33,726 nucleotides of DNA from Phycisphaera mikurensis NBRC 102666 (GCA_945878575.1 CAMDUB010000021.1:1-33726); one strand, 5' to 3'; counted from the first letter of the stretch, positions 15,176-23,874 are shown. A program made the numbers and translations. The notes: generated from the letters alone by a model not told the origin.

Positions 15176-15973
15176 ATGCGAATCGCCGCCCTGCAGTTTG
15201 ACATCGCGTGGATGGACCCCGCACGCAACTGGGCCACCATGGAGAGGCTCGCTGCGTCCGCGAACCTTTTGGCGGGCGACTTTGTCCTGCTTCCCGAGTT
15301 GGCGGACACCGGTTTCACCATGGATCCGCCCCCTGCCGGGCGTCCGGATCCGGTGAACGCCACTGCACAGCTCGCGCGGCGGCACGGAGTGTGGATGCAA
15401 TCGGGGCACGCGGAGCGCGACGCCACCAGCGGTGCCCTCCACAATGCCGCCAGCATTATCCGTCCGGACGGTTCCGTGGCCGGAACATATCGGAAGATGC
15501 ATCTCTTCTCGCCGGCTCGCGAGGATCAACACTACGCGCCCGGCGACACCATCTCGGTGATTGACGTGCCGCTCGCGGACGGTACATGGCGCGTTGCGCC
15601 GTTCATCTGTTACGACCTTCGCTTTCCCGAACTCTTTCGCCATGCAGCACTTGCGGGCGCGGAGGTATTCACGGTCGGCGCAAATTGGCCCGGTGCACGC
15701 GCAGTACATCGGCGCGCACTTGCGGTTGCGCGTGCCATCGAGAACCAAGCGTTTGTGATCGCGTGCAACCGTATCGGACACGACCCACAAGCCGAGTACC
15801 ACGGCGACTCGTTCGTGGTGGCGCCGAGCGGAGACATCATCGCCGAGGCGGGCGATGGTGAGTTAGCGCTCATTGCAGAACTCGATCGCAACGAATTGTT
15901 GCGCTGGCGCGATAAGTTTCCGGCCTTGCGCGACCTTCGGCGCTCCCTTCTTGGCAACGTCCGCTTTGCATGA
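15176..15973 (+). CDS. Nitrilase-superfamily amidase, omega-amidase (YafV/Nit2)-like
   Basis: The 265-residue protein is a stand-alone carbon-nitrogen hydrolase. The catalytic Glu41 (LLPELADTGFTM), Lys107 (YRKMHLF) and Cys145 (FICYDLRFPELFR) are present. The stretch KMHLFSPAREDQHYAPGD closely resembles omega-amidase YafV, which hydrolyses 2-oxoglutaramate and 2-oxosuccinamate. Start choice is not certain: ATG 15176 gives MRIAALQFD at the usual family N-terminus, while ATG 15164 adds MVRA and has GGGAA upstream. It follows the tRNA-His terminator by 45 bases and so has its own promoter. No partner aminotransferase is nearby. Confidence 0.88.
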   Translation: MRIAALQFDIAWMDPARNWATMERLAASANLLAGDFVLLPELADTGFTMDPPPAGRPDPVNATAQLARRHGVWMQSGHAERDATSGALHNAASIIRPDGSVAGTYRKMHLFSPAREDQHYAPGDTISVIDVPLADGTWRVAPFICYDLRFPELFRHAALAGAEVFTVGANWPGARAVHRRALAVARAIENQAFVIACNRIGHDPQAEYHGDSFVVAPSGDIIAEAGDGELALIAELDRNELLRWRDKFPALRDLRRSLLGNVRFA

Positions 15974-16000
15974 ATTCGCCCGGGATTCTGCGTAAACCGA

Positions 16001-16028
16001 TTGACGCGCCACTTCACAGCTCTACACT
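16001..16028 (+). promoter_or_regulatory. Sigma-70-type promoter of the orphan gene at 16111
   Basis: TTGACG (16001-16006), a 16-base spacer and TACACT (16023-16028). The implied leader of about 75 bases holds a GAGTGC/GCACTC hairpin (16050-16082) and ends in a full AGGAGG (16096-16101) nine bases before the ATG. This is the strongest conventional initiation region in the window. Confidence 0.7.
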
Positions 16029-16110
16029 CCGCCCACGTAAGGAATGCATGAGTGCAGCGCGGCTATGCGAGCAGTGGCACTCGTAACGGAATCGCAGGAG
16101 GCGAACACCG

Positions 16111-16839
16111 ATGAAAGTAAACAGTTCAATGAATGCCACTGACGCAACGGGCACGCTGTGGGAGTCACACTCGTTGTGGGGTTCGAACAATGCCGGTGGT
16201 GCATGCACCATGGCCGAGCGCTCTTCGGCGCGCCGATTGGATGAATCGATTGAAGCGAGCATTCGCTCGGCGTATTTCGCAGAATCAGGCGAGTTAGCCG
16301 TGCGCTACGGAATGAGCGTCTCGGACGTCATTGAGCATTTGGAGAACGCGGGACTCGGACGGATGCCGCGACCAGAGCGCGCGATCGACAACATTAAATG
16401 TGCTGTGCACGCTGCTGCACTCGCGCGCGGTGTTGCGCAATCATGGGCCGACTTGCAGACCGTGCTGGCGCCTGGCTTCGATCGCGCCTGTGCTTCGCGC
16501 CTTGACCCGATGCGCGGAATTGCATTCGCGCGCCGATTCTGGATTGACCTGCGCGTCTCCACGCTCGGACCGACCACCGACGGCCGGTCGCGTAGCGGAC
16601 GCTCCGGAACCACCGTCCGCCGCCCGCGCGGCGTTCGCGCTCCCGACCTCCGAACCTTTGCCGCCACCCGCCCACTGCGGTATTGGCTGGCGGAAAGGCT
16701 CCTCGGGAGCCTCGAAGTGGAGCTTGGGCGAGCAGCAAGTGCCTCCGAGCGCCTTGACACGGTGGAAGAAGTGCGTACCCTTCGCATTCCTGCCCAAATG
16801 GCCGTGGGCGCCGAAACGCGTCCTGGGTTCCGAGGGTGA
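16111..16839 (+). CDS. Orphan hypothetical protein with a strong promoter and ribosome site
   Basis: I do not recognise this 242-residue protein. The first 33 residues are polar and low-complexity (many Asn, Ser, Thr). Residues 34-110 are predicted helical by eye, including RYGMSVSDVIEHLENAGLGRMP, which could be a small DNA-binding or interaction helix pair. Residues of about 145-175 are Arg/Ser-rich and probably disordered. The C-terminus has one more helix (PLRYWLAERLLGSLEVELG). No signal peptide or membrane segment is visible. The start is well supported by AGGAGG nine bases upstream and by a promoter. The gene stands alone between the nitrilase and tRNA-Phe. A nucleic-acid-binding role is possible from the basic region, but this is a guess. 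Confidence 0.7.
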   Translation: MKVNSSMNATDATGTLWESHSLWGSNNAGGACTMAERSSARRLDESIEASIRSAYFAESGELAVRYGMSVSDVIEHLENAGLGRMPRPERAIDNIKCAVHAAALARGVAQSWADLQTVLAPGFDRACASRLDPMRGIAFARRFWIDLRVSTLGPTTDGRSRSGRSGTTVRRPRGVRAPDLRTFAATRPLRYWLAERLLGSLEVELGRAASASERLDTVEEVRTLRIPAQMAVGAETRPGFRG

Positions 16840-16860
16840 CATCCAAATTACTGCTCGAAG

Positions 16861-16878
16861 CAACCCGGCACTGGGTTG
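16861..16878 (+). terminator. Short hairpin after the orphan gene
   Basis: CAACCC pairs with GGGTTG around a 6-base loop, 22 bases past the stop and 11 bases before tRNA-Phe. No T-run follows, so it may be a weak terminator or a processing signal. Confidence 0.35.
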
Positions 16879-16888
16879 TAACGCGCGC

Positions 16889-16961
16889 GGCAACTTAGCT
16901 CAGTTGGTAGAGCAGCGCATTGAAAATGCGCGGGTCCGCGGTTCAAGTCCGCGAGTTGCCA
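16889..16961 (+). tRNA. tRNA-Phe (anticodon GAA)
   Basis: Acceptor GGCAACT/AGTTGCC, D-stem GCTC/GAGC, anticodon stem GCGCA/TGCGC around TTGAAAA, T-arm CGCGG-TTCAAGT-CCGCG and discriminator A. CCA is not encoded. Confidence 0.97.
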
Positions 16962-16967
16962 TTCAAA

Positions 16968-17003
16968 ACGCCGCCCAATCCTGACTGGATAGGGCGGCGT
17001 TTC
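16968..17003 (+). terminator. Terminator of tRNA-Phe
   Basis: ACGCCGCCC (16968-16976) pairs with GGGCGGCGT (16992-17000), with an inner ATCC/GGAT extension and a short TT after it. Confidence 0.75.
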
Positions 17004-17055
17004 GCATGATGTCGGATGATTTTCGATGACGGCGCATGACTTCGCGTAATTTCTT

Positions 17056-18111
17056 ATGACGGGCCTCCGCCCTGGACCGCCGCGCATCAAGTTGCACGCC
17101 CCCGCTTCGCTGATCGGCCGCAACGAAGCTACCCTTCCCAACTTGGGCTTACCCATTGATGTTCGACGCCTGCGCGAGGAAATCCTCTCGTGGATGACCC
17201 CTCCCTCCGCTGACCGCGGCGGTCGAGTGGCAGGGCGACAAATTCGCCGCCTCGTGGAAGCACTCGACGAACCGAGCGGACGCGAAGACCGATTCCTCAG
17301 CACCGTGGCAGAAGCGGTCCTCGCACGTCGGCTCTTGGAAGCTGGATGCGCTATCGATATCGAGCGTCTCACCGCGGGCGGTCGCCATGCCGACTTCTAC
17401 GTGCGCGCCTCCAACAGCGTGGAGTGCTGGGTCCATGTCAAACGCGTGGGCGCGCCGCATGCCATGGAGCCGAGTACCCCGCTTCCCGCAGTCTTGAGCC
17501 AACTTTCCGCAACGAAGCGCCCCGTGTCCATCGCTGTGCGTTGGTCACCCACCGCTGGCGACGCGCAGTTACTCACCCTGCGGAACGCGCTGGAGCCGTT
17601 CGTACGTGAAGCAAGCGTGGGCGATGAAGTGGTGGTTCGCGCCGACGATGGCGCGTGGTTGGGAGCGGCGCGCATTGTGGCACCAACCGCAGAGGGCACC
17701 GTCACTGTTCGAACAGGTGCCGATGCCGGTTGGGAGGCTGCCATACCGCGTGTGCAGCGACTTCTTCGCAAGGCGTATTCGCAATTCATGCCCGGCGCCG
17801 TCAATGTCATCTGCATCGCCAGCGATTCGCCCGCCGCATACGAGGCCGTTGAAACTGCGCTGCTGGGAACCATCATTGAGCGCTGGGATCGATTCCCGCC
17901 GCGCGGTCATCGGGTAGCGCACGGCCGTGCCGAGGACGGCTTCTGGGCACGCGGCCAATATGAAATGAGTTCGTTGGTGGCGTGGTTCCCGGTGGACGGC
18001 AGCGCGCCCGCACATATCTGGGAGCGGGCGCCGCACGGCACTCCGCATGTTCGTGATGGCGCCGTGGCAGCACTCATGAGCCGCGTGCTTGATACCGCTC
18101 GAGAATTGTGA
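17056..18111 (+). CDS. Hypothetical protein with a possible PD-(D/E)XK nuclease core
   Basis: The 351-residue protein is not one I recognise. Residues 78-130 have the order of a PD-(D/E)XK nuclease core: a helix with Glu86 (LSTVAEAVLARRLLEAG), a turn with Asp113 in RHADFYV, then a beta strand ending ECWVHVKRV with Lys129. The usual acidic residue two before Lys is His127, with Glu123 four before that, so the active site is atypical or dead. The remainder (about 140-350) is mixed alpha/beta with strands VNVICIAS and SSLVAWFPV and no known motif. ATG 17056 has no Shine-Dalgarno; TAATTT ends three bases before it. It converges with hflX across 35 bases. A defence or repair role would be guesswork. 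Confidence 0.65.
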   Translation: MTGLRPGPPRIKLHAPASLIGRNEATLPNLGLPIDVRRLREEILSWMTPPSADRGGRVAGRQIRRLVEALDEPSGREDRFLSTVAEAVLARRLLEAGCAIDIERLTAGGRHADFYVRASNSVECWVHVKRVGAPHAMEPSTPLPAVLSQLSATKRPVSIAVRWSPTAGDAQLLTLRNALEPFVREASVGDEVVVRADDGAWLGAARIVAPTAEGTVTVRTGADAGWEAAIPRVQRLLRKAYSQFMPGAVNVICIASDSPAAYEAVETALLGTIIERWDRFPPRGHRVAHGRAEDGFWARGQYEMSSLVAWFPVDGSAPAHIWERAPHGTPHVRDGAVAALMSRVLDTAREL

Positions 18112-18146
18112 TCCGCGCGGCGTTGCCTACGCGTGAAACGCGCGCT

Positions 18147-19574
18147 TCACTCGTCTTCGACTTCTTGACCAACCGCATAGGAATCGTGCGGACGAATTCG
18201 AGGCGCAACATCAATCTTTATATCGGGCCACAACGAGCGCAATCCTTCATGCGCTGGCAATCCATCCACCAACATGCGCACTCCACTGGAGAGCAGTTGC
18301 TCAAGTTGCCGACGGCCAATCTGCACTTTCAGCTGTACATATGCCTCTGTCCAATCGCGGCTCAGTACTGGAACACGCTTCTCCACAAAGTCCACCGCAC
18401 GCCCATCGGTGAGCGGAACCGAAAGCGTGCAGTCGCGAACGTCGCCCTTCATCAGTCCGAGCACCCGCTCCGAGAGCTCAGGAAGCCCAGCACCGGTGAG
18501 CGCCGAAATGGGCAACGCTCCAGGAACGCGCTCCATCCACTCAGTGATTCGTGGGTCGATGCCAATTCTAGACGGCGGCAATCGATCGGCCTTGTTGAGA
18601 AGCAGTATGCGCGGCTGTTGATCTGCGCCAATCTCATCCAGCACCGATTGCACGGTCTCATACTGCATGAGCGCGCTGGGGTCAGCAACATCAAGAACGA
18701 TCAATATCACGTGACTGGCAATGGCATCCTCGAGCGTTGCACGAAAGCTCGCCACCAAATGGTGGGGAAGGCGCTGCACGAAACCAACGGTGTCGGAAAG
18801 CATGGCTGCGTTTCCACCCGCCAAATTCCAACTTTCAACGCGCGTTCCCAGTGTTGCAAAGAGTTTGTCAGCGGCATACGCCCCGCCCCGGGTCAACGCA
18901 TTGAAGAGGCTCGATTTACCGGCATTGGTGTAGCCAACCAACGCCGCGGTGTAGTGCTCGTCGCGGCGTTGCTTCACTTCGCGTGATCGGCGACCTTCAA
19001 TCTCCCCAAGCTCGCGCCGCAGTTTGTCCAACTTCGCCTTGACGATGCGACGGTCGATCTCCAACTGCTGCTCGCCCGGTCCACGGGTACCGACACCAAC
19101 GGGCGCGCCACCAGTGACCTGTCCCAAGTGCGACCACATGGCGCGGAGTCGTGGCGCGGTGTACTCAAGCTGCGCAATCTCGACCTGCAGTTGCGCTTGC
19201 TTGGTCGTGGCGCGGTTCGCAAAGATGTCCAAGATCACTTCGCTGCGGTCGATCACTTTGAGTTCGAGCGCCTTCTCCAGTTCAGCAATCTGACTCGGAG
19301 CAAGTTCGTTGTCAAAGATCACTACCTTGGCACCAAGCTCCTTGCACATGGCGGAAAGTTCTTCCACCTTGCCCTTGCCGATGTAGGTCTTGCCCCGCGG
19401 CGCAACGCGGCGCTGTTCTAGGGTGCCCACCACCCGCACCCCGGCCGTTTCCGCCAATGCCTGTAGTTCGGCAAGCGAGTCGTCGAAGGTGGTTTCATTA
19501 TCTCGAAGGCGGACGCCGACAAGGATCGCGGGCTCGGCCCGAATGTCGACTTCTGCGTGGCGTCCTGTTTCCAT
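18147..19574 (-). CDS. hflX: Ribosome-associated GTPase HflX
   Basis: The 475-residue protein has the HflX N-terminal domain (GKTYIGKGKVEEL, then FDNELAPSQ), the glycine-rich linker GVGTRGPGEQQLEIDRR and a GTPase domain with G1 GYTNAGKSS (214-222), G3 DTVGF (261-265) and G4 NKAD (327-330). HflX binds the 50S subunit and splits stalled ribosomes, often under heat stress. A C-terminal extension (about 390-475) is of the usual size. ATG 19574 is preceded by TACAAT ending nine bases upstream, suggesting a leaderless or very short leader. It diverges from ctpA, and the two promoters overlap. Confidence 0.97.
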   Translation of the reverse strand: METGRHAEVDIRAEPAILVGVRLRDNETTFDDSLAELQALAETAGVRVVGTLEQRRVAPRGKTYIGKGKVEELSAMCKELGAKVVIFDNELAPSQIAELEKALELKVIDRSEVILDIFANRATTKQAQLQVEIAQLEYTAPRLRAMWSHLGQVTGGAPVGVGTRGPGEQQLEIDRRIVKAKLDKLRRELGEIEGRRSREVKQRRDEHYTAALVGYTNAGKSSLFNALTRGGAYAADKLFATLGTRVESWNLAGGNAAMLSDTVGFVQRLPHHLVASFRATLEDAIASHVILIVLDVADPSALMQYETVQSVLDEIGADQQPRILLLNKADRLPPSRIGIDPRITEWMERVPGALPISALTGAGLPELSERVLGLMKGDVRDCTLSVPLTDGRAVDFVEKRVPVLSRDWTEAYVQLKVQIGRRQLEQLLSSGVRMLVDGLPAHEGLRSLWPDIKIDVAPRIRPHDSYAVGQEVEDE

Positions 19575-19583
19575 GTGGGAAGG

Positions 19584-19589
19584 ATTGTA
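19584..19589 (-). promoter_or_regulatory. -10-like TACAAT before hflX
   Basis: TACAAT on the minus strand ends nine bases before the hflX ATG. It overlaps the -35 of the divergent ctpA promoter, so the two genes may compete for polymerase. Confidence 0.4.
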
Positions 19590-19614
19590 GGACGGGATGG
19601 CGCGCCCCTATCAT
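19585..19614 (+). promoter_or_regulatory. Promoter of ctpA
   Basis: TTGTAG (19585-19590), an 18-base spacer and TATCAT (19609-19614). The -10 ends six bases before GTG 19621, which favours that codon over ATG 19597, since the ATG lies inside the promoter. Confidence 0.5.
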
Positions 19615-19620
19615 CGCCGC

Positions 19621-21288
19621 GTGGCCCGATTCACGATGTTCCTCGCTTCTGCTGCATTCGCCGCGCTTCTGGCGCCCGCGCTGCAGGCTGGAATGCCACA
19701 ATCAACCGATGACGGCGCACGCACCGTGCCACCTGCCACCGAGGGCGCCTACCGCTGGCTCGATCCCATCATCGACCTGCGCGCGCTCATTGTGGGCAGT
19801 TACGTTGATCCAATTGACGCGACCGCGATGCAGCGCGCCGCCATGGAGGCTATGACGAAAGCGCTTGGTGATCCGTACAGCGTTTACATTCCGCCCGCCG
19901 ACGAGGGCGCGTTCCGCAGGCAACTGTCGGGGAGCTACGTGGGCATCGGCGTTGAATTGGACCTTGACGATGGCCGCCCGATCGTGATCACCGCCATCGA
20001 TGGATCGCCGGCGATGGAGGCGGGCATTCTGGCGGGCGACACCATTCTCTCTGTTGATGGCAAGTCAACGGAGGGCATCGGCGCTGCCACGCTGGAGTCG
20101 CTCCTTCCAGGCGCGCCTGGCACGGTGGCGGTGTTGGTGATTCGCCGCGCCGATGGCAATGAACGAACCCTCAATGTGCCGCGCCGCGTTGTAGAAACGC
20201 CCAGCGTGAAGGGCATCCTCCGCGACGTGGACGGTTGGCGATTTACCATCGATTCCGACCGTCGCGTGGCGTACATTCGCATCGCGCAATTCAATGATCG
20301 AACGGTGGCAGAGGTTGATGCCGCACTTGCACGCATTCGTGCCGACGGTGTTTCCGGCATCATTCTTGATTTGCGTGACAATGGCGGAGGCTCGCTCACT
20401 GCTGCTGTCGGAGTGGTGGACCGATTCATCTCCGAAGGGGCGATTGTCAGTATTCGCGGCCGTGGCGACACTGGTCGAACGTGGGATGCCACGTCGTCGT
20501 CGGAAGATCTGCACATTCCGATGGTGGTGCTCATCAACCAAGGAAGTGCCAGCGCAAGCGAGGTTGTTGCGGGCGCTTTGCGCGACAACGGCTGCGCCAA
20601 GATCATCGGCACCCGTTCTTACGGAAAGGGCAGCGTGCAAGACGTGCTGCAACTTCCAGACGGCGCCGGCACGGTCAAGATCACTACCGCTCGCTACTAC
20701 TTACCGAGCGGCACCTCGCCGCATCGCGCCGTCGGTGCATCACGGTGGGGCGTTGAACCAGACACGGGCTTTCGTGTGCCGATGACCGAGGAACAATCGA
20801 TTGCCCGTGCAGCCGCGCGCCAGTTGCGCGAAGCAGGCGGCGCTACTTCTTCGCCCACAGTGCTGTGGAATTCGTCGGCTTCCATCAGCAGCGTGGCCCA
20901 TGATCCACAACTTGCCGGGGCGGTGGACGCCATTCAGGGTTACCTGGACATGGTGGAGTGGCCGGTCGTCGGCGATCTCTCCGGTGACATCGGCGCTGGC
21001 AGCGATGAGTTGCGATTGAGCATCGAATACCGCCGACGGTTACTTGATGAACTTCAGAAGACTGACCAGACGATCAGCACCCTGCGCGGCGCCGGCGCTG
21101 GTGTGGATGATCCGCTTCTGGGCAACGACGCATCGCTCATCGATGGCGCCGTTGAACTCCGCGACCGCGATGGCCATGTCATCGGTCGCTGGATCGTCAA
21201 GGACCCATCGGCGCTGCGTACGGGTATCGGCGCAAGCGCCATTCCTGCCCCGGAATACACGCCTGCGCGCGAGCCGGAGGGAAAGTGA
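19621..21288 (+). CDS. ctpA: C-terminal processing protease (S41 family), exported
   Basis: With the GTG start the product is 555 residues: a signal peptide (FTMFLASAAFAALLAPALQA), an N-terminal helical region with ALGDPYSVYIPP, a PDZ domain (about 100-180: GSYVGIGVELDL, then AGILAGDTILSVDGKS) and the S41 catalytic core. The core shows LDLRDNGGGSL, the nucleophile motif NQGSASASEVVAGALRDN and the general-base Lys in GTRSYGKGSVQ. These periplasmic or surface proteases trim proteins from the C-terminus after the PDZ domain binds the tail. About 180 residues beyond the core contain a helical YRRRLLDELQKTDQTIS stretch not needed for catalysis. The stop overlaps the tsaD start (GTGA), so both are co-translated. 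Confidence 0.94.
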   Translation: MARFTMFLASAAFAALLAPALQAGMPQSTDDGARTVPPATEGAYRWLDPIIDLRALIVGSYVDPIDATAMQRAAMEAMTKALGDPYSVYIPPADEGAFRRQLSGSYVGIGVELDLDDGRPIVITAIDGSPAMEAGILAGDTILSVDGKSTEGIGAATLESLLPGAPGTVAVLVIRRADGNERTLNVPRRVVETPSVKGILRDVDGWRFTIDSDRRVAYIRIAQFNDRTVAEVDAALARIRADGVSGIILDLRDNGGGSLTAAVGVVDRFISEGAIVSIRGRGDTGRTWDATSSSEDLHIPMVVLINQGSASASEVVAGALRDNGCAKIIGTRSYGKGSVQDVLQLPDGAGTVKITTARYYLPSGTSPHRAVGASRWGVEPDTGFRVPMTEEQSIARAAARQLREAGGATSSPTVLWNSSASISSVAHDPQLAGAVDAIQGYLDMVEWPVVGDLSGDIGAGSDELRLSIEYRRRLLDELQKTDQTISTLRGAGAGVDDPLLGNDASLIDGAVELRDRDGHVIGRWIVKDPSALRTGIGASAIPAPEYTPAREPEGK

Positions 21289-22433
21289 GTCACTCCCCGC
21301 AGAGCATTCCGGCGCATCAGGCAACTGATGGCACGCTGATCCTGGGCATCGAGACAAGTTGCGACGAAACTGCCGCGAGCATTGTGGAGTGGCGCGACGG
21401 CGCACCCCGAGTGCTTTCAAACGTGGTGAGTACGCAACATGAGATTCACGCGCGCTACGCAGGCGTGGTGCCGGAGCTTGCCAGTCGTGCGCATCTGGAA
21501 CGGATCGTCCCAGTGGTTCGCGAGGCATTGCGAAGCGCGGAGCTCGCAGGGCGACACATCAGCGCGGTTGCCGTTGGTAATCGACCCGGATTGATTGGAT
21601 CGCTCCTGGTTGGCAATGCGGCAGCAAAAGCCTATGCCTGGTCGTTGGGAATTCCGGTGATCGGCATTGACCACATTGCCGCACACTTGGTCGCTGGCCT
21701 GCTTGATGCGCCCCCGGTTGGTTGGCCAGCGCTTGGGTTGGTGGCCTCCGGTGGACACACGCATCTCTTTCGCATGAACGACCCGCGATCGATGACACTC
21801 CTCGGCCGGACCATCGACGACGCGATTGGCGAGGCATTCGACAAAGCAGCCACACTGCTATCGCTCGGTTACCCGGGCGGGCCACTCTTGGACGAGCGCA
21901 GTTCGTCGGGTGATGCAACGGCTATGCGGTTTCCCACCCCGCGACTGACGGGGCGCAGCGTCCGCGAGGGCAGCCAATCCAGCGAACGCACGCTTGATTT
22001 CAGTTTCAGCGGCATGAAGACCGCCCTGCTCTACGCCGTGCGCGGTGTCCCTCCCGTTGCCAATCGACCCGCGCCCCGCCCGCCACTTCCGCTCACCGAG
22101 CAGCGCGTGTCCGACCTGGCCGCCAGCTTTCAGTCAGCCGCGGTCAATCAAGTCATGGACGTGCTCAATCGCGCCATGGAACGACTCGAAGCACAGAACG
22201 ATCGCCCCGTAACGCTCTTGGTGGGCGGAGGGGTCACGGCTAACCGCCACTTGCGCGCCCAATTGGAAATGTTCGGCACTCAGCACGGAATTGACGTGCG
22301 CTTGCCGGCTCAGAAATATTGCGTTGACAACGCCGCCATGATCGCCGCCCTTGCCCATTGGCGATACGCAGCCGGCGAACACGACCACTTGCGCCTCGCG
22401 CCACGCTCGCACTCCTTGCTTGGCCGCTGCTAA
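21285..22433 (+). CDS. tsaD: tRNA threonylcarbamoyladenosine transferase subunit TsaD
   Basis: The 382-residue protein belongs to the Kae1/TsaD ASKHA ATPase family and transfers the threonylcarbamoyl group to A37 of ANN-reading tRNAs together with TsaB and TsaE. Diagnostic segments are ILGIETSCDETAASIV, the metal-binding IDHIAAHLVAG (two His), VASGGHTHLF, IDDAIGEAFDKAA and FSFSGMKTALLY. GTG 21285 overlaps the ctpA stop by four bases, with GGAGG eight bases upstream. Length is somewhat above the usual 340 because of a longer N-terminus and a linker near residue 220. A strong terminator follows. Confidence 0.97.
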   Translation: MSHSPQSIPAHQATDGTLILGIETSCDETAASIVEWRDGAPRVLSNVVSTQHEIHARYAGVVPELASRAHLERIVPVVREALRSAELAGRHISAVAVGNRPGLIGSLLVGNAAAKAYAWSLGIPVIGIDHIAAHLVAGLLDAPPVGWPALGLVASGGHTHLFRMNDPRSMTLLGRTIDDAIGEAFDKAATLLSLGYPGGPLLDERSSSGDATAMRFPTPRLTGRSVREGSQSSERTLDFSFSGMKTALLYAVRGVPPVANRPAPRPPLPLTEQRVSDLAASFQSAAVNQVMDVLNRAMERLEAQNDRPVTLLVGGGVTANRHLRAQLEMFGTQHGIDVRLPAQKYCVDNAAMIAALAHWRYAAGEHDHLRLAPRSHSLLGRC

Positions 22434-22472
22434 AAATCAGCGCGCCGAACGCTGATGCACAGCCCCAAAGCA

Positions 22473-22510
22473 CAGCGCCGGACGCCTCCGTCGTGGGGCG
22501 TCCGGCGCTG
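22473..22510. terminator. Bidirectional terminator between tsaD and recA
   Basis: A perfect 14-bp stem (CAGCGCCGGACGCC with GGCGTCCGGCGCTG) lies between two convergent genes, 39 bases after tsaD and 29 bases after recA. A smaller CAGCG/CGCTG hairpin sits at 22438-22454. Neither side has a long T-run. Confidence 0.78.
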
Positions 22511-22539
22511 GAAATTCACTACCTCCGACAGCAGTGAAA

Positions 22540-23874
22540 TCAATCGTCAGCAGCAGGTGCAGGGGGAGCCTTGGTCGGCGCCGATGGATTCGCCAAACGC
22601 TTGGTCAACACCTCGCGGCGGATCTCCTCCATCAGGTTCGGGTTCTGACGTAGGAACAACTTCGATGCCTCACGACCCTGTCCAAGTCGCACGTCGCCGA
22701 AGCTGAACCAAGCACCAGCCTTGTCCACTACGCCGTCGAGCACTGAGAGGTCGAGAATGTCTCCCGACACTGAGATGCCCTCCTCGAACATGATGTCAAA
22801 CTCGGCCTCGCGGAACGGCGGCGCAACCTTGTTCTTCACTACCTTTGCGCGCACACGATTACCAACATTGCGGTCGCCATCCTTGATCGCGCCAATACGG
22901 CGAATATCAATGCGCACCGATGAGTAGAACTTCAGCGCACGTCCGCCGGTCGTCGTTTCGGGCGAGCCGAACATGACGCCGATCTTCTCGCGCAGCTGAT
23001 TGATGAAGATCACGATGCACTCACTCTTGGCGATGGCGCCGGTCAGCTTGCGCAATGCCTGGCTCATGAGCCGTGCCTGCAAACCAACGTGACTATCGCC
23101 CATTTCGCCTTCGATTTCAGCCCGTGGGATCAAGGCCGCCACCGAGTCAACCACGATGACATCCACCGCATTGGAACGCACGAGCATCTCGCAGATCTCC
23201 AGCGCCTGCTCGCCCGTATCGGGCTGCGACACCAGAATCTCATCAAGGTTCACGCCCAGACGCTTCGCCCACGATGGATCAAGCGCATGCTCAGCATCGA
23301 TGAACGCGGCCACGCCACCGTTCTTCTGACTGTTGGCAATGACCGTCAGAGCAAGGGTCGTCTTACCTGAACTTTCTGGCCCGAAGATCTCCACCACTCG
23401 ACCGCGCGGGAGTCCGCGTCCGCCGAGCGCAATATCAAGACTGAGCGCACCGCTCGAAATCGACGGGATCACTGGCACGGTCTCGTTGTCGAGACGCATG
23501 ATCGATCCCTTACCGAAGTTCTTCTCAATCTGTCCAACGGCCGCCTCAAGCGCCTTGGACTTCGCGGTCCGCGCGTTGAGTTCTGCGGGCGTCAACTTCG
23601 CTGCAGGCTTGGTGACTGCTGGCTTGACTTCCTTAATATCGCTCTTGATATCGCTCTTGATATCGCTCTTGATCTCGCTCTTCACGTCACTCTTGACATC
23701 AACGCGGGAGTCGGACGCCTTGCTGGGGGTGGTTGGCATGGAGCCCATCTTCCCAAAGTTTTCGCGCCCTGCGGGGGTCGCCACCGCCGCGCCGGCCGTG
23801 GTGCTGGAGGTGCGGGCGGCCGAGGCCGGGGTTCCGTTCGTAGTGGTGTTCGCCGTCGTGGTCGTCTGTGCCAT
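22540..23874 (-). CDS. recA: Recombinase RecA with a long repetitive N-terminal extension
   Basis: The 444-residue product contains a complete RecA core from about residue 106 ([21 protein letters not shown]), with Walker A GPESSGKT (165-172), [10 protein letters not shown], the Walker B strand [12 protein letters not shown], loop 2 [16 protein letters not shown] and MRLDNET. It coats single-stranded DNA, drives strand exchange and activates LexA cleavage. The first ~105 residues are unusual: a Thr/Ala-rich stretch, then KSDIK-type tetrapeptide repeats (about 58-84), then a Lys/Pro linker; most RecA proteins start within about 10 residues of the core. ATG 23874 is the best start: GGAG is 12 bases upstream, and the longer frame crosses the regulatory region. 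An inverted repeat lies upstream. Confidence 0.96.
   Translation of the reverse strand: MAQTTTTANTTTNGTPASAARTSSTTAGAAVATPAGRENFGKMGSMPTTPSKASDSRVDVKSDVKSEIKSDIKSDIKSDIKEVKPAVTKPAAKLTPAELNARTAKSKALEAAVGQIEKNFGKGSIMRLDNETVPVIPSISSGALSLDIALGGRGLPRGRVVEIFGPESSGKTTLALTVIANSQKNGGVAAFIDAEHALDPSWAKRLGVNLDEILVSQPDTGEQALEICEMLVRSNAVDVIVVDSVAALIPRAEIEGEMGDSHVGLQARLMSQALRKLTGAIAKSECIVIFINQLREKIGVMFGSPETTTGGRALKFYSSVRIDIRRIGAIKDGDRNVGNRVRAKVVKNKVAPPFREAEFDIMFEEGISVSGDILDLSVLDGVVDKAGAWFSFGDVRLGQGREASKLFLRQNPNLMEEIRREVLTKRLANPSAPTKAPPAPAADD
23632..23700 (-). repeat. 12-bp tandem repeats inside recA
   Basis: About six imperfect copies of a 12-bp unit (AAGAGCGATATC in the coding sense) encode a K-S-D/E-I/V repeat. 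Three central copies are almost identical, so slippage could change copy number by whole units without breaking the frame. Confidence 0.85.

Noticed and set aside
18108-18986. 292-codon frame opposite hflX
   Set aside because: Antisense to all GTPase motifs; no family resemblance.
19597-19620. ATG 19597 as the ctpA start
   Set aside because: It lies within the probable promoter (TTGTAG-18-TATCAT) and adds basic residues ahead of a signal peptide that is complete from GTG 19621.
23632-23700. CRISPR-like array
   Set aside because: The 12-bp units are contiguous, without spacers, and encode in-frame repeats of RecA.
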